From positions 1 to 6,289 of the forward strand of contig JBFFTH010000121.1 in NCBI GenBank assembly GCA_041571855.1: 6,289 nt of DNA, given 5' to 3'. The translations under genes were made by a program, and so were the position numbers. Within the stretch, counting starts at the first letter, position 1; every line of letters begins with the position of its first letter. This document shows positions 1-4,687 of the stretch, one piece after another. The stretch is from JACKOF01 sp041571855 (GTDB lineage: Bacteria; Pseudomonadota; Gammaproteobacteria; Pseudomonadales; Porticoccaceae). Below the pieces are notes generated by a model that was given only the letters and a program-made list of their open reading frames with translations, was not told where the DNA came from and made no database searches.

Positions 1-30
1 AATAAATTCCTTTTCGAAAGAAGATAGGCT

Positions 31-50
31 GTCCCTTAACCCGTCCCTTA
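31..50. repeat. Short direct repeat GTCCCTTA
   Basis: GTCCCTTA occurs at 31-38 and again at 43-50, separated by AACC, just beyond the tRNA terminator. A related copy, CGTCCCTT, appears at 537-544 (also present at 42-49). The function is unknown; it could be a degenerate intergenic repeat or an old insertion scar. It is short enough to be chance. Nothing else is recognisable in positions 1-59, which are AT-rich. Confidence 0.35.
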
Positions 51-59
51 AAATCAAAC

Positions 60-90
60 AAAAAAGGCCTACCACTTCTGGTAAGCCTTT
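60..90 (-). terminator. Rho-independent terminator of the tRNA-Arg gene
   Basis: Read on the minus strand, an 11-bp stem (AAAGGCTTACC pairing with GGTAGGCCTTT, one T-G wobble; plus-strand arms 63-73 and 80-90) with a 6-nt loop runs into six T (plus-strand A60-A65). It begins 8 bases after the encoded CCA end of the tRNA, so the transcript is probably monocistronic. Confidence 0.85.
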
Positions 91-98
91 GATTTATA

Positions 99-175
99 TG
101 GCGCACTCGGTAGGATTCGAACCTACGACCGCTCGGTTCGTAGCCGAGTACTCTATCCAGCTGAGCTACGAGTGC
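99..175 (-). tRNA. tRNA-Arg (anticodon ACG)
   Basis: A complete 77-nt tRNA on the minus strand, including an encoded 3' CCA (TGG at 99-101). The acceptor stem GCACTCG pairs with CGAGTGC, with discriminator G. The anticodon stem CTCGG/CCGAG carries loop CTACGAA, giving anticodon ACG. The T loop shows the standard GTTCGAATC. The D-arm and anticodon arm match E. coli tRNA-Arg(ACG) as I know it. In bacteria A34 of this tRNA is deaminated to inosine by TadA, letting it read CGU, CGC and CGA. It has its own promoter and terminator, so it is a single-gene unit. Arginine tRNA genes are common integration sites, which is relevant to the gene remnant behind it. Confidence 0.97.
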
Positions 176-187
176 GTGAGGCCGCGT

Positions 188-216
188 AATATAGTGAAGA
201 GACCGGATCGAGTCAA
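188..216 (-). promoter_or_regulatory. Sigma-70 promoter of tRNA-Arg
   Basis: On the minus strand, -35 TTGACT (plus 211-216) and -10 TATATT (plus 188-193) are separated by exactly 17 bases. The -10 is followed by ACGCGGCC, a GC-rich discriminator of the kind seen at stringently controlled stable-RNA promoters. Transcription should begin only a few bases before the mature tRNA 5' end at 175. Confidence 0.85.
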
Positions 217-243
217 GTTACAACTGAGGGTTGAATTACAATT

Positions 244-262
244 TCTCCAATTCACCTGGAGA
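244..262. repeat. Small perfect hairpin (6-bp stem)
   Basis: TCTCCA (244-249) and TGGAGA (257-262) form a 6-bp stem around a 7-nt loop, without a T-tract. It lies between the tRNA promoter and the larger hairpin at 274-297. It may add to termination of minus-strand transcription, or be chance. Confidence 0.35.
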
Positions 263-273
263 GGCTCAAATAG

Positions 274-297
274 AATTGGGCTCATGCGAGCCCAATT
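274..297 (-). repeat. Perfect 10-bp inverted repeat, terminator-like hairpin
   Basis: AATTGGGCTC (274-283) and GAGCCCAATT (288-297) form a perfect 10-bp stem with a 4-nt loop. On the minus strand it is followed by CTATTTG, a poor T-tract, so it is at best a weak intrinsic terminator. It contains the stop codon of the GDSL-type reading frame (TGA at 284-282, partly in the loop). It could end minus-strand transcription before the tRNA promoter, or mark the junction where the rest of the esterase gene was lost. Confidence 0.6.
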
Positions 298-450
298 GTC
301 TCATCAACACCCTCATCAAAAGTGATATTGCCGCTATCAAGCAAACTGTCTCCAAATACCACCAGCTTATCAAAATACATTTCCTCTGCCTGATAGTGCC
401 GGGACTGCACAACAATCCGCCATAAAAGCAGCCAACAGAATACGTTTCAT
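282..450 (-). pseudogene. Remnant of the 5' end of a secreted GDSL/SGNH-type esterase gene
   Basis: Minus-strand AGGAGG (463-458), 7 nt before ATG 450-448, gives an excellent ribosome binding site. The first frame encodes a signal-peptide-like start, MKRILLAAFMADCCAVPALS, then stops at 372-370 after 26 residues. In the +1 frame, from the ATG at 380-378, the sequence reads YFDKLVVFGDSLLDSGNITF and stops at 284-282. FGDSLxDSGN is block I of the GDSL (SGNH) esterase/lipase family, with the nucleophile serine in GDS, and in that family it normally sits just after a signal peptide. The two frames therefore look like one gene broken by a one-base gain or two-base loss near 370-385 and truncated after about 50 codons, against several hundred in intact members. 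The other SGNH blocks are absent. Assignment rests on motif and position only; a genuine short peptide from 450-370 cannot be excluded. Confidence 0.6.
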
Positions 451-754
451 TTCTTCCCCTCCTTTTTTTAAGGATTTTATAACTTAAAACTATAGAAAAA
501 ATTTCCACTTTTTGACGTAATCCCAGGATCTTTAAACGTCCCTTGTTGAGCCCTGCCAAAGCCTCTTGAGATCACCAAAAAACAGCATCGTTTGGCCTTG
601 GCTTTGGCGTAGGAGCACAGGGTCGGCGAGGGACAAGTAAGCTCGCACGCCATGCTGGCACTGAGTAAAGGGATGGCCCGGGGAAAACCAAGATGATGCA
701 CCCAGCGGCTTGATGTGGAGGTATTAATCAGAAAAATACGAGATTTTCAGGCAC
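451..754. other. Gene-poor intergenic stretch
   Basis: About 300 bases with no convincing gene. Positions 464-540 are AT-rich and would be the leader and promoter zone of the minus-strand GDSL remnant. There are -10-like TATAGT (plus 494-489) and TATAAA (plus 481-476), but no well-placed -35. Open frames here (for example minus 701-477) lack a ribosome binding site and contain low-complexity AKAKAKR produced by an inverted repeat. The stretch ends at the rpmE terminator. Confidence 0.6.
555..608. repeat. Nested inverted repeats
   Basis: GCCAAAGCC (555-563) is perfectly complementary to GGCTTTGGC (600-608), a 9-bp outer stem. Inside it, CCAAA (575-579) pairs with TTTGG (591-595). RNA from either strand could fold into a stem with an internal loop and a 5-bp inner hairpin. 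No T-tract follows, so it is not a standard terminator. It could be a decayed repeat element or a structured RNA; no function can be assigned. Confidence 0.4.
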
Positions 755-782
755 AAAAAAACCCGGAACTTTCCGGGTTTTT
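755..782 (-). terminator. Rho-independent terminator of rpmE
   Basis: AAAACCCGGAA (758-768) pairs with TTCCGGGTTTT (771-781), closing on a tiny loop. On the minus strand it is followed by a run of T (plus A755-A761), a strong intrinsic terminator about 22 bases past the rpmE stop. Five T on the plus side (778-782) mean it could also stop plus-strand transcription. Confidence 0.9.
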
Positions 783-803
783 ATCAGTGTTGCTGCTGGC
801 TTA

Positions 804-1022
804 TCAGGACTTTTTCAGTGAGCGACCGGCAAAACGCTTATTGAAGCGGTCGATACGGCCACCGGTGTCAACAATCTTCTGCTTGCCGGTGTAAAATGGA
901 TGACAGTTGGAGCACACGTCTATATGGATGGATTCGGAGAGGGTAGAACCCACTTCTACAACGTTGCCACAGCTACATGTGGCTTTCAGCGTACCATAGG
1001 ACGGATGGATTTCTGCTTTCAT
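804..1022 (-). CDS. rpmE: 50S ribosomal protein L31 (bL31), zinc-binding type
   Basis: This encodes a 72-residue protein of the large ribosomal subunit; bL31 lies at the subunit interface and helps form the intersubunit bridge through the central protuberance. It begins MKAEIHPSYG, the conserved bL31 start. Cys16, Cys18, Cys37 and Cys40 (CxC and CxxC) are the zinc-binding set of the C+ form, which also stores zinc and is replaced by a cysteine-free paralogue under zinc limitation in many bacteria. The start at 1022 is preferred over an upstream in-frame ATG at 1091, because homology begins here and GAGG (1035-1032) lies 9 nt upstream. Tandem stops TGA TAA end the gene, followed by a strong terminator. 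It is divergent from priA, a common arrangement. A leader of roughly 85 nt with a stem-loop precedes it; bL31 is reported to autoregulate through its mRNA leader in E. coli. Confidence 0.97.
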   Translation of the reverse strand: MKAEIHPSYGTLKATCSCGNVVEVGSTLSESIHIDVCSNCHPFYTGKQKIVDTGGRIDRFNKRFAGRSLKKS

Positions 1023-1054
1023 TGGTTTTTGCCTCGTAGTCTTGCATACCGCCA

Positions 1055-1085
1055 TCCGGTCATTTAACGTCTGCGTTTTGCCGGA
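1055..1085 (-). promoter_or_regulatory. Stem-loop in the rpmE leader
   Basis: On the minus strand TCCGG (plus 1085-1081) pairs with CCGGA (plus 1059-1055), extendable by one G-U pair, and inside it AACG pairs with CGTT (plus 1077-1074 and 1069-1066) around a CAGA loop. The element lies about 20 nt upstream of the rpmE GAGG. It is a candidate autoregulatory binding site for bL31, inferred from position and structure only. Confidence 0.4.
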
Positions 1086-1114
1086 CACCATATGCGCTTT
1101 TCAACAGAGCGCGC

Positions 1115-1142
1115 ATACTACCAGAAAAACTCCGCGTTTCAA
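1115..1142 (-). promoter_or_regulatory. Sigma-70 promoter of rpmE (extended -10)
   Basis: On the minus strand, -35 TTGAAA (plus 1142-1137) and -10 TAGTAT (plus 1120-1115) are 16 bases apart. The -10 is preceded by TGG, making an extended TGn element. A start near 1108 would give an rpmE leader of roughly 85 nt. No equally clear promoter for priA is visible on the plus strand of this 155-base divergent gap. Confidence 0.7.
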
Positions 1143-1177
1143 GCCAAAAACCGCGTAATCGGGGACATAAATCGCCC

Positions 1178-3394
1178 ATGCCAGATAAGCGCATTACCGT
1201 CTATCAGGTTGCTGTACCCTCGCCCCTGCGAAGGGTCTTTGATTACCTGCCCGCCAGCCACAGCGACCAGTCGCTGAGGCCCGGCTGTCGGGTTCGGGTG
1301 TCCTTTGGCAAACGCCAGGTGGTCGGCATCGTGGTGGCCACCAAAAACGGCAGCGATATACCTCTGGGTAAATTGAAACCCATTGCAGAGATACTCGATC
1401 CAATCCCCCTGGTCAGTGCAGCGTTGTTTGACCTTTATCTCTGGTCTGCAAACTACTACCAGCACCCCATCGGAGATGCCCTCGCCAACAGTTTTCCGAC
1501 GCTGCTGCGCAAGGGTAAGCCCATCCCCGGAGACGCGCAGCTAAAGTGGCGCCTGAGCACTCTCGGCCTGGGGCTGCCGGACCAGGCCCTGAAAAGGGCC
1601 CCACGGCAACAGCAGCTGCTGCATCTGCTGCAGCAATACGATGCGCTGACAGCAGAGGAAATCAAGGGCCAGGGCTTGTCTCCTGCCATCGTTCGGCAAC
1701 TGGAAAACAAGGGCCTTATCGAATCCTTTGAACAGCCGAGAGCGGAAAGCCACTGGCAAACTGGCGATTTGCTGGCTGAGCAGCCACTGTCACTCAACAA
1801 AGAGCAACAGCAAGCAGTTGACGGCATCAGAACAACCGGCTTCTGCACGTATTTGCTGCAGGGTGCGACGGGCAGCGGCAAAACCGAAGTTTATCTGCAA
1901 CTCATTGAAAAAATCATACGCCAGAACAAACAGGCACTTGTTCTGATCCCGGAGATAAATCTCACCCCGCAGACACTGCAGCGCTTTCGGTCCCGATTCA
2001 CCTGCCCCGTTGCCGTTCTCCATTCAGGTCTCAGCGACCGGGAGCGAGCCATTGCCTGGAATCGGGCCCGGACAGGACAGGCGCCCATCGTGCTGGGTAC
2101 GCGGTCCGGGATTTTCACACCCTTAAAGAACCCCGGTGTGCTGATTGTTGACGAGGAACACGACAGTTCCTACAAGCAGCAGGATGGTTTCCATTACTCT
2201 GCCCGCGATGTGGCGGTGATGCGGGCGAAGATGGAAGCTATCCCCCTGCTGCTGGGATCGGCCACGCCGGCACTGGAGACTCTTCACAACAGCAATAGTG
2301 GTCGTTACACCCGGCTCTCTCTGTCCGGCAGGGCTGGTATTTCGCGGCCACCCGAATGGCAACTGGTTAACCTGCGTGACAAAAACCTGAATGCCGGCTT
2401 TTCCGCCGAGTTGATCGACGCCATGGCTGACGAACTCCGGCAAAATCACCAGGTGCTGGTTTTCCTCAACCGCCGGGGCTACTCGCCCACCTTCAGCTGC
2501 CATAGCTGTGGCTGGATTGCCAGCTGTCACCGCTGCGAGGCAAGGCTGACTCTGCACCTCAGCATCAATCGCCTGCTCTGCCATCATTGCGAACACCAGG
2601 AGATGGTGCCGGCGGCCTGTCCCGATTGTCGCAGCGGCAAATTGCAGTGCCTGGGCCAGGGCACGGAGCGCAGCGAGGCCATTCTTGAAGCACTTTTCCC
2701 GGAAACTACGATTTTGCGAGTCGATCGGGATTCAACCCGCAAAAAAAATGCCATGAAAGCGGTCTTCGACCGGGTCAACAGAGGCGAGAAGTGCATCCTC
2801 ATCGGCACCCAGATGCTGGCCAAAGGGCACCACTTTCCCAATGTGACACTGGTGGTAATACTCGATGCAGACGGTGGCCTTTTCAGCGCAGATTATCGTG
2901 CACCGGAACGGATGGGACAGCTGATCACGCAAGTTGCCGGGCGCGCGGGGCGTGGTACCAAGCCCGGTCGCGTGATTCTGCAATCCCACCACTGTGACCA
3001 CCCCCTGATCCAGATCATCAGCCAGCAGGGTTATGGCGCCTTCGCAGACAAGCTGCTGCAGGAGCGCGAACTGGCTGAACTGCCACCATTCAGCTTTATG
3101 GCAATGCTGCGGGCCGAGTCACACCAGCGGCAGGATGCCGAAATATTTCTTCGCAAGGCCAGGCAGGCAGCCGAAAAATTACTGCCGCCCTCCCCGTCTT
3201 GCCGCTATCTTGGTCCGCTGCCTCCTGCAATGGAAAGGCGCAGCGGGCTGTTTCGCCAGCAATTAACCATCACCTGCAATCACCGCCTGCAACTGCAAAA
3301 AATGCTGTCTGCCCTGAGCCAGGAACTTGAAAAAAGTACCGGCGGCCGCAATGTAAGGTGGTCAATTGATGTCGACCCGCAGGAGATGGCCTAG
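1178..3394 (+). CDS. priA: Primosomal protein N', replication-restart helicase PriA
   Basis: PriA is a 3'-to-5' superfamily 2 DNA helicase that recognises stalled or abandoned replication forks and D-loops and starts PriB/DnaT-dependent reloading of DnaB. The 738 residues compare with 732 in E. coli. Residues 1-105 form the 3'-DNA-binding domain and about 110-190 a winged helix. Helicase lobe 1 carries Walker A GATGSGKT (229-236, Lys235), GTRS (307-310), DEEH (325-328) and GSATP (360-364). Eight cysteines (441, 444, 450, 453, 468, 471, 481, 484) form the two zinc sites with the same spacing as E. coli. Lobe 2 follows, with GTQMLAKGHHFP (543-554) and QVAGRAGRG (586-594), then the C-terminal domain. 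No key residue is missing. The ATG at 1178 fits the N-terminal homology; its ribosome binding site is weak (GGGGA at 1161-1165, 12 nt upstream), consistent with the low abundance expected of PriA. Confidence 0.98.
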   Translation: MPDKRITVYQVAVPSPLRRVFDYLPASHSDQSLRPGCRVRVSFGKRQVVGIVVATKNGSDIPLGKLKPIAEILDPIPLVSAALFDLYLWSANYYQHPIGDALANSFPTLLRKGKPIPGDAQLKWRLSTLGLGLPDQALKRAPRQQQLLHLLQQYDALTAEEIKGQGLSPAIVRQLENKGLIESFEQPRAESHWQTGDLLAEQPLSLNKEQQQAVDGIRTTGFCTYLLQGATGSGKTEVYLQLIEKIIRQNKQALVLIPEINLTPQTLQRFRSRFTCPVAVLHSGLSDRERAIAWNRARTGQAPIVLGTRSGIFTPLKNPGVLIVDEEHDSSYKQQDGFHYSARDVAVMRAKMEAIPLLLGSATPALETLHNSNSGRYTRLSLSGRAGISRPPEWQLVNLRDKNLNAGFSAELIDAMADELRQNHQVLVFLNRRGYSPTFSCHSCGWIASCHRCEARLTLHLSINRLLCHHCEHQEMVPAACPDCRSGKLQCLGQGTERSEAILEALFPETTILRVDRDSTRKKNAMKAVFDRVNRGEKCILIGTQMLAKGHHFPNVTLVVILDADGGLFSADYRAPERMGQLITQVAGRAGRGTKPGRVILQSHHCDHPLIQIISQQGYGAFADKLLQERELAELPPFSFMAMLRAESHQRQDAEIFLRKARQAAEKLLPPSPSCRYLGPLPPAMERRSGLFRQQLTITCNHRLQLQKMLSALSQELEKSTGGRNVRWSIDVDPQEMA

Positions 3395-3414
3395 TTTTGG
3401 ATTTTAATTTACCC

Positions 3415-3443
3415 ATGACAGCCAGCCGCATTCTGCATACAAT
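3415..3443 (+). promoter_or_regulatory. Sigma-70 promoter of the SPOR-domain gene
   Basis: ATGACA (3415-3420, five of six matches to TTGACA) and TACAAT (3438-3443, five of six to TATAAT) are separated by exactly 17 bases. A start near 3450 leaves a leader of about 20 nt before the ATG at 3472. This fills most of the 77-base gap after priA, where no terminator is visible, so read-through from priA is also possible. Confidence 0.65.
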
Positions 3444-3471
3444 TCGCCGCCTGTTGAAATAACGAGCTGCC

Positions 3472-4008
3472 ATGACCAGAGACTACGCAAAAAAAAACCA
3501 AGCGAAACGCCGCAAAACAAAACAGTCCGCTGCACCGGGCTGGGTCTGGTTGATAACCGGCGTTTTCCTGGGTCTGCTGATTTCCACCCTGGCGCAACTG
3601 GCAAAGATGCCGGAAAAAGAGGTGGAAAAAGCGGCAGCCGAGACCGCTAAACCCGAAAAGCAGCCGCGACACAAACCCAAATTCGACTTCTATACCCTGT
3701 TGCGTGAAACAGAGGTCATGGTCCCCGACGGCCCCGATACCGAACGGCAAATCCGGGAGTCCGGGTCCGATACGATTTTTCTGCTGCAGGCCGGTTCCTT
3801 CAAACAGCAACCCGATGCAGACAGCCTGCGGGCCAGTCTGCTGCTGCTCAACCTGACGGCCAATATCGAGACATTCAATGCCAGCAATGGCGAGACCTGG
3901 CACAGGGTCCTGGTCGGTCCCTTCGCCAACAACTCGCAGATGGCATCCGCTCGCGGCAAGCTGGCGGCCAACGGCATTGAGTCACTCCTGCTGAAACGCA
4001 AAAAATAA
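3472..4008 (+). CDS. SPOR-domain, single-span inner-membrane protein (FtsN-like)
   Basis: This 178-residue protein has the layout of the FtsN-like SPOR proteins found next to hslVU. Residues 1-22 are a short, strongly basic cytoplasmic tail (KRRKTK). One membrane segment follows at about 24-45 (GWVWLITGVFLGLLISTL), then a charged Ala/Lys/Glu/Pro-rich periplasmic linker (about 46-70) and a conserved FDFYTLL patch (71-77). The C-terminal SPOR domain is at about 102-176, with FLLQAGSF at its start and RVLVGPF (145-151) in its second half. SPOR domains bind septal peptidoglycan lacking stem peptides and so localise proteins to the division site. Its place before hslV matches E. coli ftsN-hslV-hslU, but it is far shorter than E. 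coli FtsN and no essential FtsN region can be confirmed, so no symbol is given. The ribosome binding site is weak (around ACGAG, 3462-3466). The ATG at 3472 is favoured because the basic tail and membrane segment follow directly. Confidence 0.92.
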   Translation: MTRDYAKKNQAKRRKTKQSAAPGWVWLITGVFLGLLISTLAQLAKMPEKEVEKAAAETAKPEKQPRHKPKFDFYTLLRETEVMVPDGPDTERQIRESGSDTIFLLQAGSFKQQPDADSLRASLLLLNLTANIETFNASNGETWHRVLVGPFANNSQMASARGKLAANGIESLLLKRKK

Positions 4009-4036
4009 CCCCGCTGACAAATCCTCCTCGCCAGAG

Positions 4037-4063
4037 TTGAATTTGCATCGCCCGCCCCCATCT
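4037..4063 (+). promoter_or_regulatory. Sigma-32 (RpoH) heat-shock promoter of hslVU
   Basis: TTGAAT (4037-4042) and CCCCATCT (4056-4063) are separated by 13 bases. This fits the sigma-32 consensus (CTTGAA, 13-14 bases, CCCCATnT), with the -10 matching in full. A sigma-70 reading of the same -35 has no acceptable -10. Transcription would begin near 4069, about 28 nt before the hslV start. hslVU is a classical RpoH operon in E. coli, which agrees with this call. Confidence 0.8.
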
Positions 4064-4096
4064 TCAAACCATTACGCCATATAACAGGAGCGCACT

Positions 4097-4642
4097 GTGG
4101 AACAGTACCGAGGCACAACCATTCTCTCCGTTCGCCGCAACGGTAAAGTCGTCATCGGCGGCGATGGCCAGGTTTCACTGGGCAACACCGTTATGAAAGG
4201 CAACGCCCGCAAAGTACGCCGCCTCCACAACAATAAGGTTATCGCAGGTTTTGCCGGCGGCACCGCCGATGCCTTTACCCTGTTTGAGCGATTCGAGGCG
4301 AAACTGGAGCAGCATCGCGGCAACCTGACCCGTGCTGCCGTGGAACTCGCCAAGGACTGGCGCACCGACCGTATCCTGCGACGGCTGGAGGCGCTCCTGG
4401 CGGTCGCCGATGCCGATGCCTCGCTGATCATTACCGGCAACGGTGATGTCATCCAGCCGGAAGATGACCTGATAGCGATCGGCTCAGGGGGCCCGTTTGC
4501 CCAGTCTGCCGCCCGGGCGCTGCTCGACAACACCGAAATGGATGCACGCGATATTGTTGAAAAGGGTCTCGCGATCGCTGCCGATATCTGTATTTACACC
4601 AATCACAACCGAACCATAGAGGAAATGGACTCCAATACATGA
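4097..4642 (+). CDS. hslV: ATP-dependent protease HslVU, peptidase subunit HslV (ClpQ)
   Basis: HslV is the threonine peptidase of the HslVU (ClpYQ) protease, a dodecamer related to proteasome beta subunits that degrades misfolded and regulatory proteins in the cytoplasm once HslU unfolds and feeds them. The 181 residues include the TTILSVRRNGKVVIGGDGQ start of the active chain, GNTVMKGN, GFAGGTADAFTLFERFE and AIGSGGP. Thr7 corresponds to catalytic Thr1; Asp23, Lys39 and Ser130 correspond to mature Asp17, Lys33 and Ser124. The start is GTG at 4097, with AGGAG (4086-4090) 6 nt upstream and an in-frame stop at 4082-4084, so no other upstream start exists. This leaves six residues (MEQYRG) before the catalytic Thr, where E. 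coli has Met alone; they must be removed for activity. A sigma-32 promoter precedes it and hslU follows 45 bases later. Confidence 0.98.
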   Translation: MEQYRGTTILSVRRNGKVVIGGDGQVSLGNTVMKGNARKVRRLHNNKVIAGFAGGTADAFTLFERFEAKLEQHRGNLTRAAVELAKDWRTDRILRRLEALLAVADADASLIITGNGDVIQPEDDLIAIGSGGPFAQSAARALLDNTEMDARDIVEKGLAIAADICIYTNHNRTIEEMDSNT

Positions 4643-4652
4643 GCCATTTTTT
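4623..4652 (+). terminator. Terminator-like hairpin between hslV and hslU (possible attenuator)
   Basis: AAATGG-A-CTC (4623-4632, A4629 bulged) pairs with GAGCCATTT (4641-4649) around an 8-nt loop. It is followed by T, giving six T in all from 4647 to 4652. The hairpin spans the hslV stop codon (4640-4642). The stem is modest and bulged, so it would be a partial terminator at most, and ribosomes finishing hslV would disrupt it. It could lower hslU relative to hslV or protect the hslV 3' end after processing. Confidence 0.4.
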
Positions 4653-4687
4653 CACCGGTCAGTTCTCTATTGTTTCAGGAACACATT

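Noticed and set aside
89..325. Plus-strand 78-residue frame beginning in SVGFEPTTARFVAEY
   Set aside because: It is the antisense translation of the tRNA-Arg gene, a common false gene call.
266..559. Minus-strand 97-residue frame across the GDSL remnant
   Set aside because: It lies in the third frame, lacks a ribosome binding site and has no recognisable motif; the other two frames carry the signal peptide and GDSL block.
477..701. Minus-strand 74-residue frame containing AKAKAKR
   Set aside because: No ribosome binding site; the repetitive residues come from the GCCAAAGCC inverted repeat.
1023..1091. Upstream in-frame start that would lengthen bL31 to 95 residues
   Set aside because: bL31 homology begins at MKAEIHPSY with a ribosome binding site; the extension lies in the leader and covers its stem-loop.
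2123..2596. Long minus-strand frame inside priA, and similar frames inside hslV and hslU
   Set aside because: These are shadows of strongly conserved plus-strand genes, caused by GC-rich codon use, with no signals of their own.
3415..3462. 15-codon frame MTASRILHTIRRLLK before the SPOR gene
   Set aside because: No ribosome binding site, and its bases form a good sigma-70 promoter; it does not resemble ArgS.
4670..4687. TTG start extending HslU by six residues
   Set aside because: The ATG at 4688 has AGGAA at the right distance and matches the family N-terminus.
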